Assembly: GCA_017540585.1 (NCBI GenBank)
Contig: JAFYAT010000117.1
Location: 1 to 42,831 of the forward strand
Direction: 5' to 3'
From: Bacteroidaceae bacterium
GTDB taxonomy: Bacteria > Bacteroidota > Bacteroidia > Bacteroidales > Bacteroidaceae
DNA length: 42,831 bases
The notes under the pieces were generated by a model that did not search any database, had not been told where the DNA came from, and worked only from the letters and a program-made list of their open reading frames with translations. Positions 18,089-27,817 of the stretch are shown one piece after another. Each line of letters opens with the position of its first letter. Positions within the stretch are counted from its first letter, which is position 1. The translations under genes and the position numbers were made by a program.

Positions 18089-18433
18089 TTACTTTACCTT
18101 AGCTACGATAGCCTTGAATGCTTCTGCATTGTTGACTGCGAGATAAGCAAGAGTCTTGCGGTTGATCTCGATGCCAGCCTTGTGGAGAGCACCCATAAGC
18201 TGTGAGTAAGACATACCCTCGAGACGAGCTGCAGCGTTGATACGCTGAATCCAGAGAGCACGGAACTCGCGCTTCTTACGACGACGGTCTGCGAATGCGT
18301 ATGTGAGACCCTTCTCGTATGCGTTCTTAGCAACTGTCCAAACGTTCTTACGAGCGCCGAACTGACCCTTAACGCGCTTTAAAATCTTCTTACGACGTGC
18401 ACGTGATGCAACATGATTTACTGATCTTGGCAT
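18089..18433 (-). CDS. rplT: 50S ribosomal protein L20
   Basis: A 114-residue basic protein starting [32 protein letters not shown], with [24 protein letters not shown] and a C-terminal [15 protein letters not shown]. It binds 23S rRNA early in 50S assembly and in other bacteria represses its own operon. It is the last gene of the thrS-infC-rpmI-rplT order. Confidence 0.97.
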   Translation of the reverse strand: MPRSVNHVASRARRKKILKRVKGQFGARKNVWTVAKNAYEKGLTYAFADRRRKKREFRALWIQRINAAARLEGMSYSQLMGALHKAGIEINRKTLAYLAVNNAEAFKAIVAKVK

Positions 18434-18525
18434 AATTTTTCTTTTTTTTGAACTATAGCGGCGAATAATGTCTCGCTCTTTGGTGCTATATGTTCGGTTA
18501 AACTTAAAAAGTTAATTCTTACTTG

Positions 18526-18559
18526 CTGATTCTTTAATTAAAGATGTGTCTTTAATCAG
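18526..18559 (-). promoter_or_regulatory. hairpin between rpmI and rplT
   Basis: ATTAAAGA (18537-18544) and TCTTTAAT (18549-18556) pair perfectly around four bases, and the flanking CTGATT/AATCAG words can extend or compete. Downstream lies a further 90 bases of leader before rplT. It may be an attenuator or an L20-binding site. Confidence 0.4.
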
Positions 18560-18564
18560 AAAGA

Positions 18565-18762
18565 TTAGCGGAGGCAGAGAAGGTCACGAACCTGCTTTAC
18601 GTTAGCAGATACTACGATTGCAGAGTGATCGAGATTTCTCTTCTGCTTCTTAGTCTTCTTTGTCAAGATGTGACTGTGATAAGCGTGCTGACGCTTGATC
18701 TTTCCTGTACCAGTAAGCTTGAAACGCTTCTTTGAAGCGGAGTTAGTTTTAACTTTTGGCAT
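18565..18762 (-). CDS. rpmI: 50S ribosomal protein L35
   Basis: A 65-residue basic protein, [44 protein letters not shown], typical in length and sequence for L35. It sits between infC and rplT in the standard order. Confidence 0.97.
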   Translation of the reverse strand: MPKVKTNSASKKRFKLTGTGKIKRQHAYHSHILTKKTKKQKRNLDHSAIVVSANVKQVRDLLCLR

Positions 18763-18791
18763 TTTTTTTATGTTTTAATTATTAATAATTA

Positions 18792-18823
18792 GTGGCAACG
18801 CATATACCAAGGGCGTTACGCAC
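18792..18823 (-). promoter_or_regulatory. leader hairpin between infC and rpmI
   Basis: On the minus strand GTGCGTAACGC pairs with GCGTTGCCAC (one bulge, one G-U) around CCTTGGTATAT. No T run follows closely, so it looks like a regulatory or processing structure rather than a terminator. An L20 operator would be expected around here by analogy; this is inference. Confidence 0.4.
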
Positions 18824-18853
18824 TTTCTTTTCTTGATAAGAGAGGAGAGGGGA

Positions 18854-19522
18854 TTAAGCCTCCTTGTTTGCTATTGCATCAGCAAGACCTGCAAATGGAC
18901 TGTTTGGATTAGGTCCTTCTGTCTCGTTCTGTGCTTCTGCCTTAGCCTTTGCCTCAGCAGTTTCGTTGTCACGCTTCTGCTGACTCTTCTTTGGCTGTCC
19001 TGCTTTCTTAGGAGCGAGGATGAGAATCATCTTCTTTCCTTCGAGTACAGGCATGCTTTCTACCTTTGCATGTTCTTCAAGGTCGTTGGCAAGACGGAGA
19101 AGAAGAACCTCTCCCTGCTCCTTGAAGACGATTGAGCGTCCCTTGAAGAATACATATGCCTTAACTTTGTTTCCATCGTTAAGGAATTCCTGTGCATGCT
19201 TGAGTTTGAAAGCATAGTCTGCTTCTCCGGTCTGAGGACCGAAACGAAGCTCTTTAACTTCTACCTTGACCTGCTTGGCTTTCATATCCTTTGCCTTCTT
19301 CTTGAGCTGGTAAAGGAACTTAGAGTAGTCAATAATTCTACATACCGGAGGATTGGCATTTGGAGAAATCTCTACGAGATCAACTCCTTTATCTTCTGCC
19401 ATCTGTAGTGCTTCCTTAGTTGGCACAACTACAGATTCGACATCGTCGCCTACAATTCTCACTTCGCGCACACGGATCTGTTCGTTGATGCGGTGCTGCT
19501 GTTTTTTGTTTTCACCTTTCAT
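18854..19522 (-). CDS. infC: translation initiation factor IF-3
   Basis: The 222-residue product contains the IF-3 N domain ([16 protein letters not shown]...[35 protein letters not shown]) and C domain ([14 protein letters not shown]-like [25 protein letters not shown]). It keeps the 30S subunit free and checks initiator tRNA. After the canonical end near residue 178 comes a lineage-specific tail of about 45 residues rich in K, E, A and Q. The start is an ordinary ATG ([15 protein letters not shown]), unlike the rare AUU used for autoregulation in enterobacteria. Confidence 0.96.
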   Translation of the reverse strand: MKGENKKQQHRINEQIRVREVRIVGDDVESVVVPTKEALQMAEDKGVDLVEISPNANPPVCRIIDYSKFLYQLKKKAKDMKAKQVKVEVKELRFGPQTGEADYAFKLKHAQEFLNDGNKVKAYVFFKGRSIVFKEQGEVLLLRLANDLEEHAKVESMPVLEGKKMILILAPKKAGQPKKSQQKRDNETAEAKAKAEAQNETEGPNPNSPFAGLADAIANKEA

Positions 19523-19644
19523 TAATGTGATTTTCCTACGGTTTGTTTGTAAAAGTTGTATTTTATTTTTTTTGTTTTTTATTTAGAAGTTCCCAAGGAT
19601 TTTGATGTCCTTGGGAACTATCTTATTCATTTTCGGCTGCAAAG

Positions 19645-21588
19645 TTAAAAATTTTCTGTCATTTCACGAACTTCTTCGTTGATTTTCTTTGCAAAATCCT
19701 CAAATTTCATTGTTTCTTGGCTCTGTGTACCCTGTTTTCTTACATTTACAGTGCCATCAGTTGCTTCTTTCTCACCAACAACGAGCATGTAAGGGATGTG
19801 CTTAATCTCATTGTCGCGAATCTTACGACCAATCTTCTCGTTACGGTCATCGACTGTTGCACGTACATCATTCTGTGCGAGATATTCGCATACTTTCTGT
19901 GCGTAGTCGTTGTACTTTTCTGAGATTGGAAGGATTGCAACCTGATCTGGAGTGAGCCAGAGTGGGAAGTGTCCTGCTGTGTGCTCGATGAGTACGGCGA
20001 TGAAACGCTCCATGGAACCGAATGGTGCACGGTGAATCATTACAGGACGGTGCTTCTCGTTGTCTGCACCTGTATATTCGAGTTTGAAACGCTCTGGGAG
20101 GTTGTAGTCAACCTGAATAGTACCAAGCTGCCAACGACGTCCAAGTGCGTCCTTGATCATGAAGTCAAGCTTAGGACCATAGAATGCAGCTTCACCAAGC
20201 TCTGTGCGTGTAGGAAGTCCCTTTTCTGCACAAGCCTCGATGATAGCGTTCTCTGCCTGCTCCCATACCTCGTCTGAACCGATGTACTTCTCCTTGTCGT
20301 TAGGGTCACGGAGTGATATCTGTGCCTCGAAGTCTTTGAAGTCAAGTGCCTTGAAGATGATGTTGATGATATCCATAACGCGGAGGAACTCCTCCTTCAC
20401 CTGATCTGGGCGACAGAAAATGTGTGCATCGTCCTGTGTAAATGAACGTACACGAGTAAGTCCGTGAAGCTCACCTGACTGCTCATAACGATATACTGTT
20501 CCGAACTCTGCGCAACGGAATGGGAGATCCTTGTATGAACGTGGCTGCCATGCGAAGATTTCGCAGTGGTGAGGACAGTTCATTGGCTTGAGGAGGTATT
20601 CCTCGCCTTCCTCTGGAGTCTGGATTGGCTGGAATGAATCCTTACCATAGTGATCCCAGTGACCAGAAGTCACGTAGAGGTTCTTTCCACCGATATGTGG
20701 TGTCATTACCTCCTGATAACCGAAACGCTTCTGAATCTTGCGGAGGAAGTCCTGAAGACGGATACGAACGGCAGTTCCCTTTGGAAGCCACATTGGAAGT
20801 CCCTTACCTACACGGTCAGAGAACATGAAGAGTTCCATCTCCTTACCAATCTTACGGTGGTCACGCTTCTTAGCTTCCTCAAGTGCTACGAGGTACTCGT
20901 CGAGCATCTTCTTCTTTGGGAAAGAGATACCGTAGATACGAGTCATCATTGGACGCTTCTCGTCACCACGCCAGTATGCAGCAGCAAGTGAGAGGAGCTT
21001 GACAGCCTTGATTGGGGCTGTGTTCATGAGGTGTGGACCCTTACAGAGGTCGATGTAGTTGCCCTGTGTGTATGTTGTAATCTTACCATCCTCAAGTTCG
21101 GCGATAAGTTCATTCTTGTATGTCTGTCCCTTTGAAGCGAAGAGAGCCATAACCTCGTCCTTTGAAATCTCCTTGCGGATGAGGTCTTCCTTCTTCTGCT
21201 GGAGTTCCTGCATCTTCTTCTCGATCTTTGGGAAGTCAGCATCGCTAAGTTTAACACCCTCTGGTGGCATTACGTCATAGTAGAAACCATTTTCGATAGC
21301 AGGACCGATACCGAATTGTGTGCCTGGGTAGAGCTCTTCGATAGCCTCTGCCATAAGGTGTGCAGAAGTGTGCCAGAAGGCATGCTTACCTTCTGCGTCG
21401 TCAAACTTGTAGAGCGCAATGGTAGCATCCTCGTTGATTGGACGGTTAAGCTCTGTTGTCTCGCCGTTAACGCCACATGCGATAACATCCTGTGCAAGAC
21501 GCTGGCTGATGCTTTCAGCAATCTGGAGGCCAGTTACGCCGTTTTCGTATTCGCGTACTGAACCATCAGGGAATGTAATCTTTACCAT
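19645..21588 (-). CDS. thrS: threonyl-tRNA synthetase
   Basis: A 647-residue class II synthetase. Domain order: TGS (1-62, [19 protein letters not shown]), editing domain with [10 protein letters not shown] and a later Cys (IDLCKGPHL), catalytic core with motif 2 and the zinc ligand Cys in [48 protein letters not shown], motif 3 [20 protein letters not shown], and the anticodon domain at the C-terminus. Full length. It lies 122 bases before infC. A -7 element (21666-21673) is 78 bases upstream, although the preceding TPR gene may also read through. Confidence 0.97.
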   Translation of the reverse strand: MVKITFPDGSVREYENGVTGLQIAESISQRLAQDVIACGVNGETTELNRPINEDATIALYKFDDAEGKHAFWHTSAHLMAEAIEELYPGTQFGIGPAIENGFYYDVMPPEGVKLSDADFPKIEKKMQELQQKKEDLIRKEISKDEVMALFASKGQTYKNELIAELEDGKITTYTQGNYIDLCKGPHLMNTAPIKAVKLLSLAAAYWRGDEKRPMMTRIYGISFPKKKMLDEYLVALEEAKKRDHRKIGKEMELFMFSDRVGKGLPMWLPKGTAVRIRLQDFLRKIQKRFGYQEVMTPHIGGKNLYVTSGHWDHYGKDSFQPIQTPEEGEEYLLKPMNCPHHCEIFAWQPRSYKDLPFRCAEFGTVYRYEQSGELHGLTRVRSFTQDDAHIFCRPDQVKEEFLRVMDIINIIFKALDFKDFEAQISLRDPNDKEKYIGSDEVWEQAENAIIEACAEKGLPTRTELGEAAFYGPKLDFMIKDALGRRWQLGTIQVDYNLPERFKLEYTGADNEKHRPVMIHRAPFGSMERFIAVLIEHTAGHFPLWLTPDQVAILPISEKYNDYAQKVCEYLAQNDVRATVDDRNEKIGRKIRDNEIKHIPYMLVVGEKEATDGTVNVRKQGTQSQETMKFEDFAKKINEEVREMTENF

Positions 21589-21665
21589 ATTATGTTGTTT
21601 TTATTATATTCTTCTTTATAATGTTTTGGATAGTCTGGAATTGACGTTAAAATCCAAACATTTGG

Positions 21666-21673
21666 CAAATTTA
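21666..21673 (-). promoter_or_regulatory. -7 element before thrS
   Basis: The minus strand reads TAAATTTG. The -33 position has only a weak TTTCG word. A separate thrS promoter within the ruvX-def-TPR-thrS run is plausible. Confidence 0.45.
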
Positions 21674-21737
21674 GTGTTTCTTTTTTTGAAAAACGAAAGA
21701 TTGCTATAAAACTTTGTCTAAATGACACGATTTTACG

Positions 21738-23345
21738 TCAGTTCTTCTTTTTCTGATTCTTCTTGATTATGTTGTATGCACCAACAATACCAAGTTCACC
21801 AGCCTTGCTCAAGTCTTGAATGGCAAGCGTATTTTCGTTTATGAGAAGTCGTAGAAGTCCTCTGTTGTAATATGCCTCGGCAAATGTGTCGTTCAGTTCT
21901 ATTGCTTTAGTGAGTTTGTCAATAGCATTCTGCACATTTCCTGTCTGAGCATCTCCATAAGCCTCGTCGAAGAGCTTGGTGGCTTGAGTGTCATGTAGCT
22001 CATTAAACGTCCTTGATGCTTCCCCAATTGTCCTCAAGAGTGTGGCATCGACATTTCGGTTTTGTACCTTACCTCGGTAAGGGTTGTCGTATGTCTTTGT
22101 CTCGGTATCATCTTCCACGAGCTTGTCGTAATCGTCAATCTTGTCGTCTTCTGACTGCTTTCGTGTCTCTGTTGGCTTCTTCTTTTTCTTGTGGGCTACA
22201 TATCCGTATTTATGGGCAAGCTGTTCTTGGATGACGTACAACTCGTCCTTGTCTGCACCTCTTGTATCGCCCATCTTGCGTTTTGCCTTTGCTCTCTGCT
22301 GGTAGCCGTAGAGAAAGTCCGGGTATTTGTTTATGACGGTGGTATAATCTTTTATGGCATCCCTGTACTGACCTGTCTGTAGGAGGAGTTCGCCACGGTT
22401 GAATATAGCCATCATGTCATTAGGGTCAATCCTGATGATGAAGTCAAAGTCCTCAATGGCTTTGTTGTCCTCACCAACGTATGCGAGGAGAAGTCCACGG
22501 TTGTAGTGACCAGAGAAGTTGCGAGGGTCAAGTTGTATGGCATAGTCGTAATCGTTCATCGCACCACGGAGATTGTCCTGATGATAGCGTGATAGTCCGC
22601 GGTTGACGAATGCTCCTGCATTCTTAGGATTGACGGTTATAGCTCTGTCGTATATTGCTTCTGCCTCCTTATATTCCTCATGTGACAGGAGAATACCTCC
22701 CTTGATGAAGAGGGAGTTGAAGTCATACTTGTTTATCTTGAGAGCTTCATCGATGTATGTTTCAGCCTTGGCTGTATCATTCATCTCAAGTGCAACCTGT
22801 GCCTTCATCTGGTATGTGTCTGCGTGTCCTGACCATTTCTTGATAAGGATATCACAGATGGAGTCGGCTTTATCAATCTCCTTTGACTCTATGAGACAAT
22901 AGACATAGTTGTGCCAGAGCGACCTGTTGTCGGGTCTGAATTCTATGGCCTTGTAATAATCCTCTGCTGCCTCATCATACCTATGGAGGTTGATACGTGC
23001 AAGTCCTCGAAGCTCGTAGCTGTTTGGATAGAACGGATTACGGTCTATGGCGACACTACAGTCATTTTCGCATCCAGAGTAGTCTTCAAGAAAGAACTTA
23101 GCCTCACCTCGCAGGAACCATGGTTCATAGAGGTGTGGCTTTGCTGTAATAATCATGTTGAAGTACTGTATGGACAGTACGTAGTCGTCAAAGTACAAGG
23201 CATTGCGTGCCACATTCATAAGATGTGTCGTATTAAGCTGTGCCTTGATAGGGGAGACGAGTGAGAAGAGACACACAACAACAATAACTGCATTCCTTAT
23301 GGCATGCAGTCTTGGGTTACTAAGTATTTGGTTATGTCTGTTCAT
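21738..23345 (-). CDS. secreted TPR-repeat protein
   Basis: A 535-residue protein with an N-terminal signal sequence (IRNAVIVVVCLFSLVSPIKAQ, residues 16-36). About ten tetratricopeptide repeats follow (for example EPWFLRGEAKFFLEDYSGCENDCSVAIDRNP and AGAFVNRGLSRYHQDNLRGAMNDYDYAIQLDP), with an interrupting charged linker near 390-440 (KKKKKPTETRKQSEDD...), and two final repeats. It should act as a periplasmic scaffold for protein contacts. No enzymatic motif is seen. Its conserved place between def and thrS suggests co-transcription rather than a shared function. Confidence 0.88.
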   Translation of the reverse strand: MNRHNQILSNPRLHAIRNAVIVVVCLFSLVSPIKAQLNTTHLMNVARNALYFDDYVLSIQYFNMIITAKPHLYEPWFLRGEAKFFLEDYSGCENDCSVAIDRNPFYPNSYELRGLARINLHRYDEAAEDYYKAIEFRPDNRSLWHNYVYCLIESKEIDKADSICDILIKKWSGHADTYQMKAQVALEMNDTAKAETYIDEALKINKYDFNSLFIKGGILLSHEEYKEAEAIYDRAITVNPKNAGAFVNRGLSRYHQDNLRGAMNDYDYAIQLDPRNFSGHYNRGLLLAYVGEDNKAIEDFDFIIRIDPNDMMAIFNRGELLLQTGQYRDAIKDYTTVINKYPDFLYGYQQRAKAKRKMGDTRGADKDELYVIQEQLAHKYGYVAHKKKKKPTETRKQSEDDKIDDYDKLVEDDTETKTYDNPYRGKVQNRNVDATLLRTIGEASRTFNELHDTQATKLFDEAYGDAQTGNVQNAIDKLTKAIELNDTFAEAYYNRGLLRLLINENTLAIQDLSKAGELGIVGAYNIIKKNQKKKN

Positions 23346-23386
23346 CCTTTGTTGTCCTGTGTCTTCTGGTTTGTTGTTCTTCTGCT

Positions 23387-23944
23387 TTAGCGATTAGCCT
23401 TGCACTTGTAAGAGGCAGAGAACTTTCCCTTAGTCATGTTCACGAGCTTTGACTTGATGAGCTGCTTGCGGAATGTTGAGAGGTGGTCAACGAAGAGCTT
23501 TCCGTCAAGGTGGTCATACTCGTGCTGGAATACTCGTGCGAGAAATCCGTCAATCCACTCGTCGTGCTCCTTGAGGTTCTCGTCTGTATATTTGACGTGA
23601 ATCTTTACAGGACGCTTTACTGACTCGTGAATACCAGGAACGCTGAGGCATCCCTCCTCGTAGCTGCTTGTTTCCTCGCTGCTCTCAAGAATCTCAGGAT
23701 TGATGAATGCGTGAAGGAATCCCTTGTATTCAGGCATGTCATCGCTTATTACATCAAGGTCAACGATGAACAAGCGTATGCTCTTTCCGACCTGTGGACC
23801 TGCAAGACCTACACCTTCAGCCTTCTTGTTTGTCTCGTACATATTCTGAATGAGTTCCTGAAGACCCTCATAGTTGTTTACGTCTATTTCCTCGGCTACC
23901 TTTCTGAGAACAGGCTGACCGAAAATGTACATTGGTAATACCAT
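23387..23944 (-). CDS. def: peptide deformylase
   Basis: Removes the formyl group from N-terminal Met of new proteins, with Fe2+ or another metal. All three motifs are present: GVGLAGPQVG, EGCLSVP (metal Cys) and QHEYDHLDG (two His and the catalytic Glu). The product has 185 residues, and the C-terminal FSASYKCKANR tail is usual for Bacteroidota. It lies 58 bases after ruvX and 41 bases before the TPR gene. Confidence 0.96.
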   Translation of the reverse strand: MVLPMYIFGQPVLRKVAEEIDVNNYEGLQELIQNMYETNKKAEGVGLAGPQVGKSIRLFIVDLDVISDDMPEYKGFLHAFINPEILESSEETSSYEEGCLSVPGIHESVKRPVKIHVKYTDENLKEHDEWIDGFLARVFQHEYDHLDGKLFVDHLSTFRKQLIKSKLVNMTKGKFSASYKCKANR

Positions 23945-24002
23945 TATATTTTGATTTTTATGATTCTACTTTTTCCTATTATATAATATAGTGGAGATGT
24001 TT

Positions 24003-24419
24003 TCAATATTTTATGCTCTCCAAGTAATCCTCAAGGATTATGGTTGCGCTAATCTTGTCAACGAGCCCTTTGTTCTGTCTTGCCTTCTTGCCTATGCCTG
24101 AGTCAAGCATGGCTTTGTGGGCAAGTACTGATGTGAATCGCTCGTCATACATTTCTATCTTCTTGTCTGGGAAGAGTTTCTTGAGACGATTGACGAAAGG
24201 TGTGATGCGCTTCATGTTCTCTGAGTCCTCACCATTCGTTTGCTTGGGGAGTCCTACGACTATTGTCTCCACGTCCTCCTTCTGCATATAGTCCAAGATG
24301 AACGCCTCCAGATTCTTTGTGTCAACTGTCGTGAGACCGTTGGCAATCATCTGGAGAGTGTCCGTAACAGCAATACCTGTTCTCTTCTGCCCGTAATCTA
24401 TGGATAATATTCTGCTCAT
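24003..24419 (-). CDS. ruvX: putative pre-16S rRNA nuclease / Holliday junction resolvase-like YqgF
   Basis: A 138-residue RNase H-fold protein: SIDYGQKRTGIAVTD carries the first catalytic Asp, VVGLPKQTNGEDSENMKRI the middle motif, YDERFTSVLAHKAM the Glu region, and DKISATIILEDYLES the last Asp. Members process the 5' end of 16S rRNA. Immediately upstream of the ATG lies a short block of the AACTTAAA-type octamers (24421-24446). Confidence 0.93.
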   Translation of the reverse strand: MSRILSIDYGQKRTGIAVTDTLQMIANGLTTVDTKNLEAFILDYMQKEDVETIVVGLPKQTNGEDSENMKRITPFVNRLKKLFPDKKIEMYDERFTSVLAHKAMLDSGIGKKARQNKGLVDKISATIILEDYLESIKY

Positions 24420-24420
24420 A

Positions 24421-24446
24421 TAAAATGAGTTTGTGAGTTTTTAAGT
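24421..24446. repeat. short octamer repeat block in the ruvX leader
   Basis: Three octamer-like units (GAGTTTGT, GAGTTTTT, AAGTTTTT on plus) lie directly before the ruvX ATG, the same word and same coding-strand sense as in 5739-5898 and 41770-41898. Confidence 0.6.
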
Positions 24447-24476
24447 TTTTTGTTCTCGCGGAGGAGAGTTATATGC

Positions 24477-24525
24477 GAACAGAGTAAAATTGATTTTTCA
24501 CTTTTCACTATTCACTTTTCACTCC
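24477..24525 (-). repeat. 49-base dispersed repeat, copy 1
   Basis: The reverse complement matches 38725-38773 in 48 of 49 bases. It contains GTGAAAAGTGAATAGTGAAA and ends TTTTACTCTGTTC. Between here and the lptD stop (24526-24583) lies a further AT-rich series of TTAATTTTGAATTC-like words. Confidence 0.85.
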
Positions 24526-24583
24526 AAAAATCTTAAATCTTAATTTTGAATTCTTAATTTTGAATTTTTAATTTTTAATTCTT

Positions 24584-27505
24584 TTAGTACCACTTTATGC
24601 TACTTGAGTAGCTACTCTTCTTGTCATACTTGAGTGCATCGGTAAGTGTGCTTGCCTTGGCACGCATAGTGATGTTGTACGAAGTGAAGATACCGAATGT
24701 GAGACCGCACGAAATGTCGAAACAATGCATGTCACGATGAATGTTGACAGTTGTCATAGACAGTTTCTTTGCGTTGAAGTCCCATCCTGAACTGAAGTTG
24801 ATGTTCCAGTTGCTTGACAGCTTGAGATTACCTGAGAAGTTCATGTTCTGGGTGAACTTGTATGGGTAGCGCATAGTCTTAATGTTAATCTTTGCGCTAC
24901 GGTCTTCAGTCATTGAGATACCGTAAGAGATTGTGAACGACCAAGGCATGGAGAACTTCATGTAACCATCGGCATCAAGACCGTCTGCACTAGCTGAAGA
25001 CTTGCTGTTCATGTCGTGAGCCTTGTCGATATTTGTCTCGTCACTTTCCTCACTATCTATGTTGTCATCCTTCTTTTCAGTTGAACCCTTTGCATCCTTT
25101 TCGTCTTCCTCTTCTTCTTCCTTGCCGAGAAGCTTGTTTATCTTTTTCTTTACGTTCTTCAACGTTTGGTTGTTGAATGTGTATGAGAGGTTCTTGCTCA
25201 TTCCCTGGAAGCGTCCGAAGCGACCGTGAGACCATTCTGTCGTGTTACCCACAATTACGTTACCGTTCTTGTCAAATTCGTAAGCGTATGTCTGGAACAC
25301 AGCATTCATGTTGAATGTAGTCTTTCCCCATTTGAGACGAAGACGTGTGCTGAGGTTGCTCCAAGGCTGCTGTTTTGCTGCAAGGTTATAAGAGATACTT
25401 GCACCCAGTTCGTCAATGATGCTGAACTTCTTGGTACTGTCATTCTTGTCCTTGTACTTTGCCTCGATGTTGTTTGAAATGTCAAAGCTGAGCGAACCGT
25501 TCTTGCCGCCACCAGGCGCTCCGTAGAGCATTCCTGCATACTTAGAGTATGATACAGTCGTTACGTTGCCTTCCTCGTCTGTCTTTACGTATGTGCCGTA
25601 ATATCCATACTTGTCGCTACTGAAATCAGGAGCGTATGAGTAGCCGACTGAAGGTGTGATGACGTGACGGATGACTTCTACTTTCTTGCCAAACATAGGA
25701 AGCGGTTTGTAGAAACCATATACGGTAGTATTGGCAGACACGCTGAGGTTGTAGTCCCATACTCGGTTGAATCCGTTGATTGTGTCTATGCGTTCTCTAT
25801 GTCTGTCATTGTCCCACGAACGCTCAGTCTTGAATGAGTACCATCGTTCTGTGTAGTTAATCTGCGGAACAATATTGATGTAGTTGAACACGCTGAATGT
25901 TGCAGATATCGGTACAGAGTGCTGAATACCGTTCTTCCAGTCCTTTGTGAGACTTGAATTCATGAGCTTGTCCTCCTTGGTGTTGATGCTGTTGGAGAGC
26001 GAACCTGAGTAGGAGAGAGCTATCTTTTCGTACCATCTTTCCTTTCCTGCGGCATGCTTGCGCTTGAAAGGGTAGAGGCGGGCGAGATTCACGTTAAGGC
26101 TTGGAAGTGTGAGGCTTATTGTTGAGTCTCGCATGTTCTGAGCCACGTTCATACTGCTTGAGAGCGAAAGACCAGACTTCGGAAATGAGCGAGAGTAGCT
26201 CACACTTGATGTACGTGTACTCTGTGAGTATGATGCAGGATTGTAGAGGCTTGAGAGGTTCTTCTTCTCATAGCTTTGTGTCGTGAAGTTGACAGAGGCT
26301 GAGAATGAACTGTTAGGACTTGCTTTAGGGTCCTGACGATGCGTCCATTGAATCTTGAAGTTCTTGGCTACGTTATAGTCAGGCATGTTCTCTTCGCCTT
26401 CCTTTGTCACCTGATAGTTGAAGTAGAAGTTACCGCTATACTTGTAGCGTTTCCTGTATGTCGTCTGACCTCCGATACCCCATGAGCCTTTGGTGTATAT
26501 TTCACCTGTTAGCTTCAAGTCCATCATGTCGCTTATGGCAAAGTAATATCCACCATCGCGAAGGTAGAATCCACGTGTGGTCTCATCTCCGTATGTTGGC
26601 ATGATTAATCCTGACGAATAGCTGCTCGTGAATGGGAAATATGCGTAAGGAATTGCCAAAGGAAGCGGTACGTCTTCTATGACGAGCCATGCTGGTCCTG
26701 AGAATACGCTTTTCCCTGGGCGTACCTTAGCACGACTGAGGGCTATGTAGAAGTGTGGATGCTTTTCGTCACAGGTGGTGTAAGTACCGTTCTTGAGGTA
26801 CATCTCGTTGTCTGCACCTTTCTTCGACTCCGCACTTGTGAGGAATCCGTCTTCCTGAGCCGTATATACGTTGGTGATGTAACCCTTCTTTGTCTTGAAG
26901 TTGTAGCTCATACTTTCTGACTCGTATGTGTCGCTACCTTCCTTGAAGATAGGCTCACCGAATTTGTTTCCTGTTGAATCGACAGCACCTGTTGCGTGAA
27001 CAATGCTGCTGTCCATGTTCATCTGGATAATCTCGGCTGTAATCTCCTTGTCGGTATATTTCACGTCGCTCTTTCCGTAGAGGAAGGCATCCTTTGAACC
27101 CATGAAGAACACGAGTGAGTCACTTGCTGTGAACTGTACTGGTGCATCGAGTGGACTCTTCTTGACATGCTTGAGTGAGTCTTCTGCACGTGCCACGGAA
27201 TCGTTCCATTGTATGGCGTTACCCTTTCCCTTCTGCGAAGAATAAACAGCCTTGAGGGAGTCAAGGTATGAGAGTACGATGTGGTCGGAGTCGTTCTTGT
27301 TTGTTAGGGTGTCAATATTCTTTATCTTGGCTTGGATGGATGAAATAAGCGAATCCTGGATAACACTATCCATGTCTATAGTGTCACCCAGGCTGTCTTG
27401 CCCTGAATACTGTCTCTTCTGAGTCATTACTCCACGCTCGGCGTATGATACGAACGAGAGTACTGAAAACAGTAAAAATGAGAATATTATTTTATGATGT
27501 TTCAA
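24584..27505 (-). CDS. lptD: LptD-like outer membrane protein (OstA)
   Basis: A long beta-barrel protein that should insert LPS into the outer leaflet with LptE. A signal peptide MKHHKIIFSFLLFSVLSFVSYA leads to an OstA/LptA-like domain (SDSLVFFMGSKDAFLYGKSDVKYTDKEITAEIIQMNMDSS) and a large barrel full of alternating aromatic strands. The last residues SSSIKWY fit a barrel signal. An acidic insertion rich in K/E/D lies near residues 805-860. I chose the TTG at 27505 (973 residues) rather than the ATG at 27550, because a promoter -7 element (27538-27545) overlaps the extra 15 codons and the signal peptide begins exactly at this TTG. Confidence 0.88.
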   Translation of the reverse strand: MKHHKIIFSFLLFSVLSFVSYAERGVMTQKRQYSGQDSLGDTIDMDSVIQDSLISSIQAKIKNIDTLTNKNDSDHIVLSYLDSLKAVYSSQKGKGNAIQWNDSVARAEDSLKHVKKSPLDAPVQFTASDSLVFFMGSKDAFLYGKSDVKYTDKEITAEIIQMNMDSSIVHATGAVDSTGNKFGEPIFKEGSDTYESESMSYNFKTKKGYITNVYTAQEDGFLTSAESKKGADNEMYLKNGTYTTCDEKHPHFYIALSRAKVRPGKSVFSGPAWLVIEDVPLPLAIPYAYFPFTSSYSSGLIMPTYGDETTRGFYLRDGGYYFAISDMMDLKLTGEIYTKGSWGIGGQTTYRKRYKYSGNFYFNYQVTKEGEENMPDYNVAKNFKIQWTHRQDPKASPNSSFSASVNFTTQSYEKKNLSSLYNPASYSQSTRTSSVSYSRSFPKSGLSLSSSMNVAQNMRDSTISLTLPSLNVNLARLYPFKRKHAAGKERWYEKIALSYSGSLSNSINTKEDKLMNSSLTKDWKNGIQHSVPISATFSVFNYINIVPQINYTERWYSFKTERSWDNDRHRERIDTINGFNRVWDYNLSVSANTTVYGFYKPLPMFGKKVEVIRHVITPSVGYSYAPDFSSDKYGYYGTYVKTDEEGNVTTVSYSKYAGMLYGAPGGGKNGSLSFDISNNIEAKYKDKNDSTKKFSIIDELGASISYNLAAKQQPWSNLSTRLRLKWGKTTFNMNAVFQTYAYEFDKNGNVIVGNTTEWSHGRFGRFQGMSKNLSYTFNNQTLKNVKKKINKLLGKEEEEEDEKDAKGSTEKKDDNIDSEESDETNIDKAHDMNSKSSASADGLDADGYMKFSMPWSFTISYGISMTEDRSAKINIKTMRYPYKFTQNMNFSGNLKLSSNWNINFSSGWDFNAKKLSMTTVNIHRDMHCFDISCGLTFGIFTSYNITMRAKASTLTDALKYDKKSSYSSSIKWY

Positions 27506-27537
27506 TCCTATGTCTGTTTCTTTTCTTAAACCGACTG

Positions 27538-27545
27538 CAAAGGTA
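27538..27545 (-). promoter_or_regulatory. -7 element of the lptD promoter
   Basis: The minus strand reads TACCTTTG, five bases inside the upstream ATG frame. Transcription would start about 25 bases before the TTG at 27505. The -33 element is poor. Confidence 0.6.
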
Positions 27546-27705
27546 CACATAATTAATGAAACTATTGTACTCGGAAATGAAAAATATGCTCCTTATTTCG
27601 TCTTAATTAAATTCTTTTAACTTTAGTCGTTCGCGTTATGTTTTCTCTTTCGGGTAAGTTTGTTCTTGCCAGAAATAATTTTTTGACAGAATAGGGTGTT
27701 GTAAA

Positions 27706-27737
27706 TTTGCAGTTGTTAAAATATTTACCTAATTTTG
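27706..27737 (+). promoter_or_regulatory. promoter of purN
   Basis: TTTG (27706-27709), 20 bases, TAATTTTG (27730-27737). The TTTG itself is the end of another -7-like word, TAAATTTG (27702-27709), so two overlapping start sites are possible. Confidence 0.7.
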
Positions 27738-27758
27738 CGTCGATTTTATTCTTTTGTG

Positions 27759-27791
27759 CCTCGTGTAGCTTTCGATTTGATAGCTACGAGG
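27759..27791 (+). promoter_or_regulatory. hairpin in the purN leader
   Basis: CCTCGT-AGCT (27759-27770, two-base bulge) pairs with AGCTACGAGG (27782-27791) over ten base pairs. It ends 26 bases before the start codon. Not a recognised purine riboswitch. It could serve translation control or mRNA stability. Confidence 0.45.
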
Positions 27792-27817
27792 CGATTAAAC
27801 ACGACAAAACAAGAAAC

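Noticed and set aside
27707-27817. N-terminal extension of PurN
   Set aside because: It overlaps the promoter and leader hairpin, and the domain starts at MDKKTIRLAVF.
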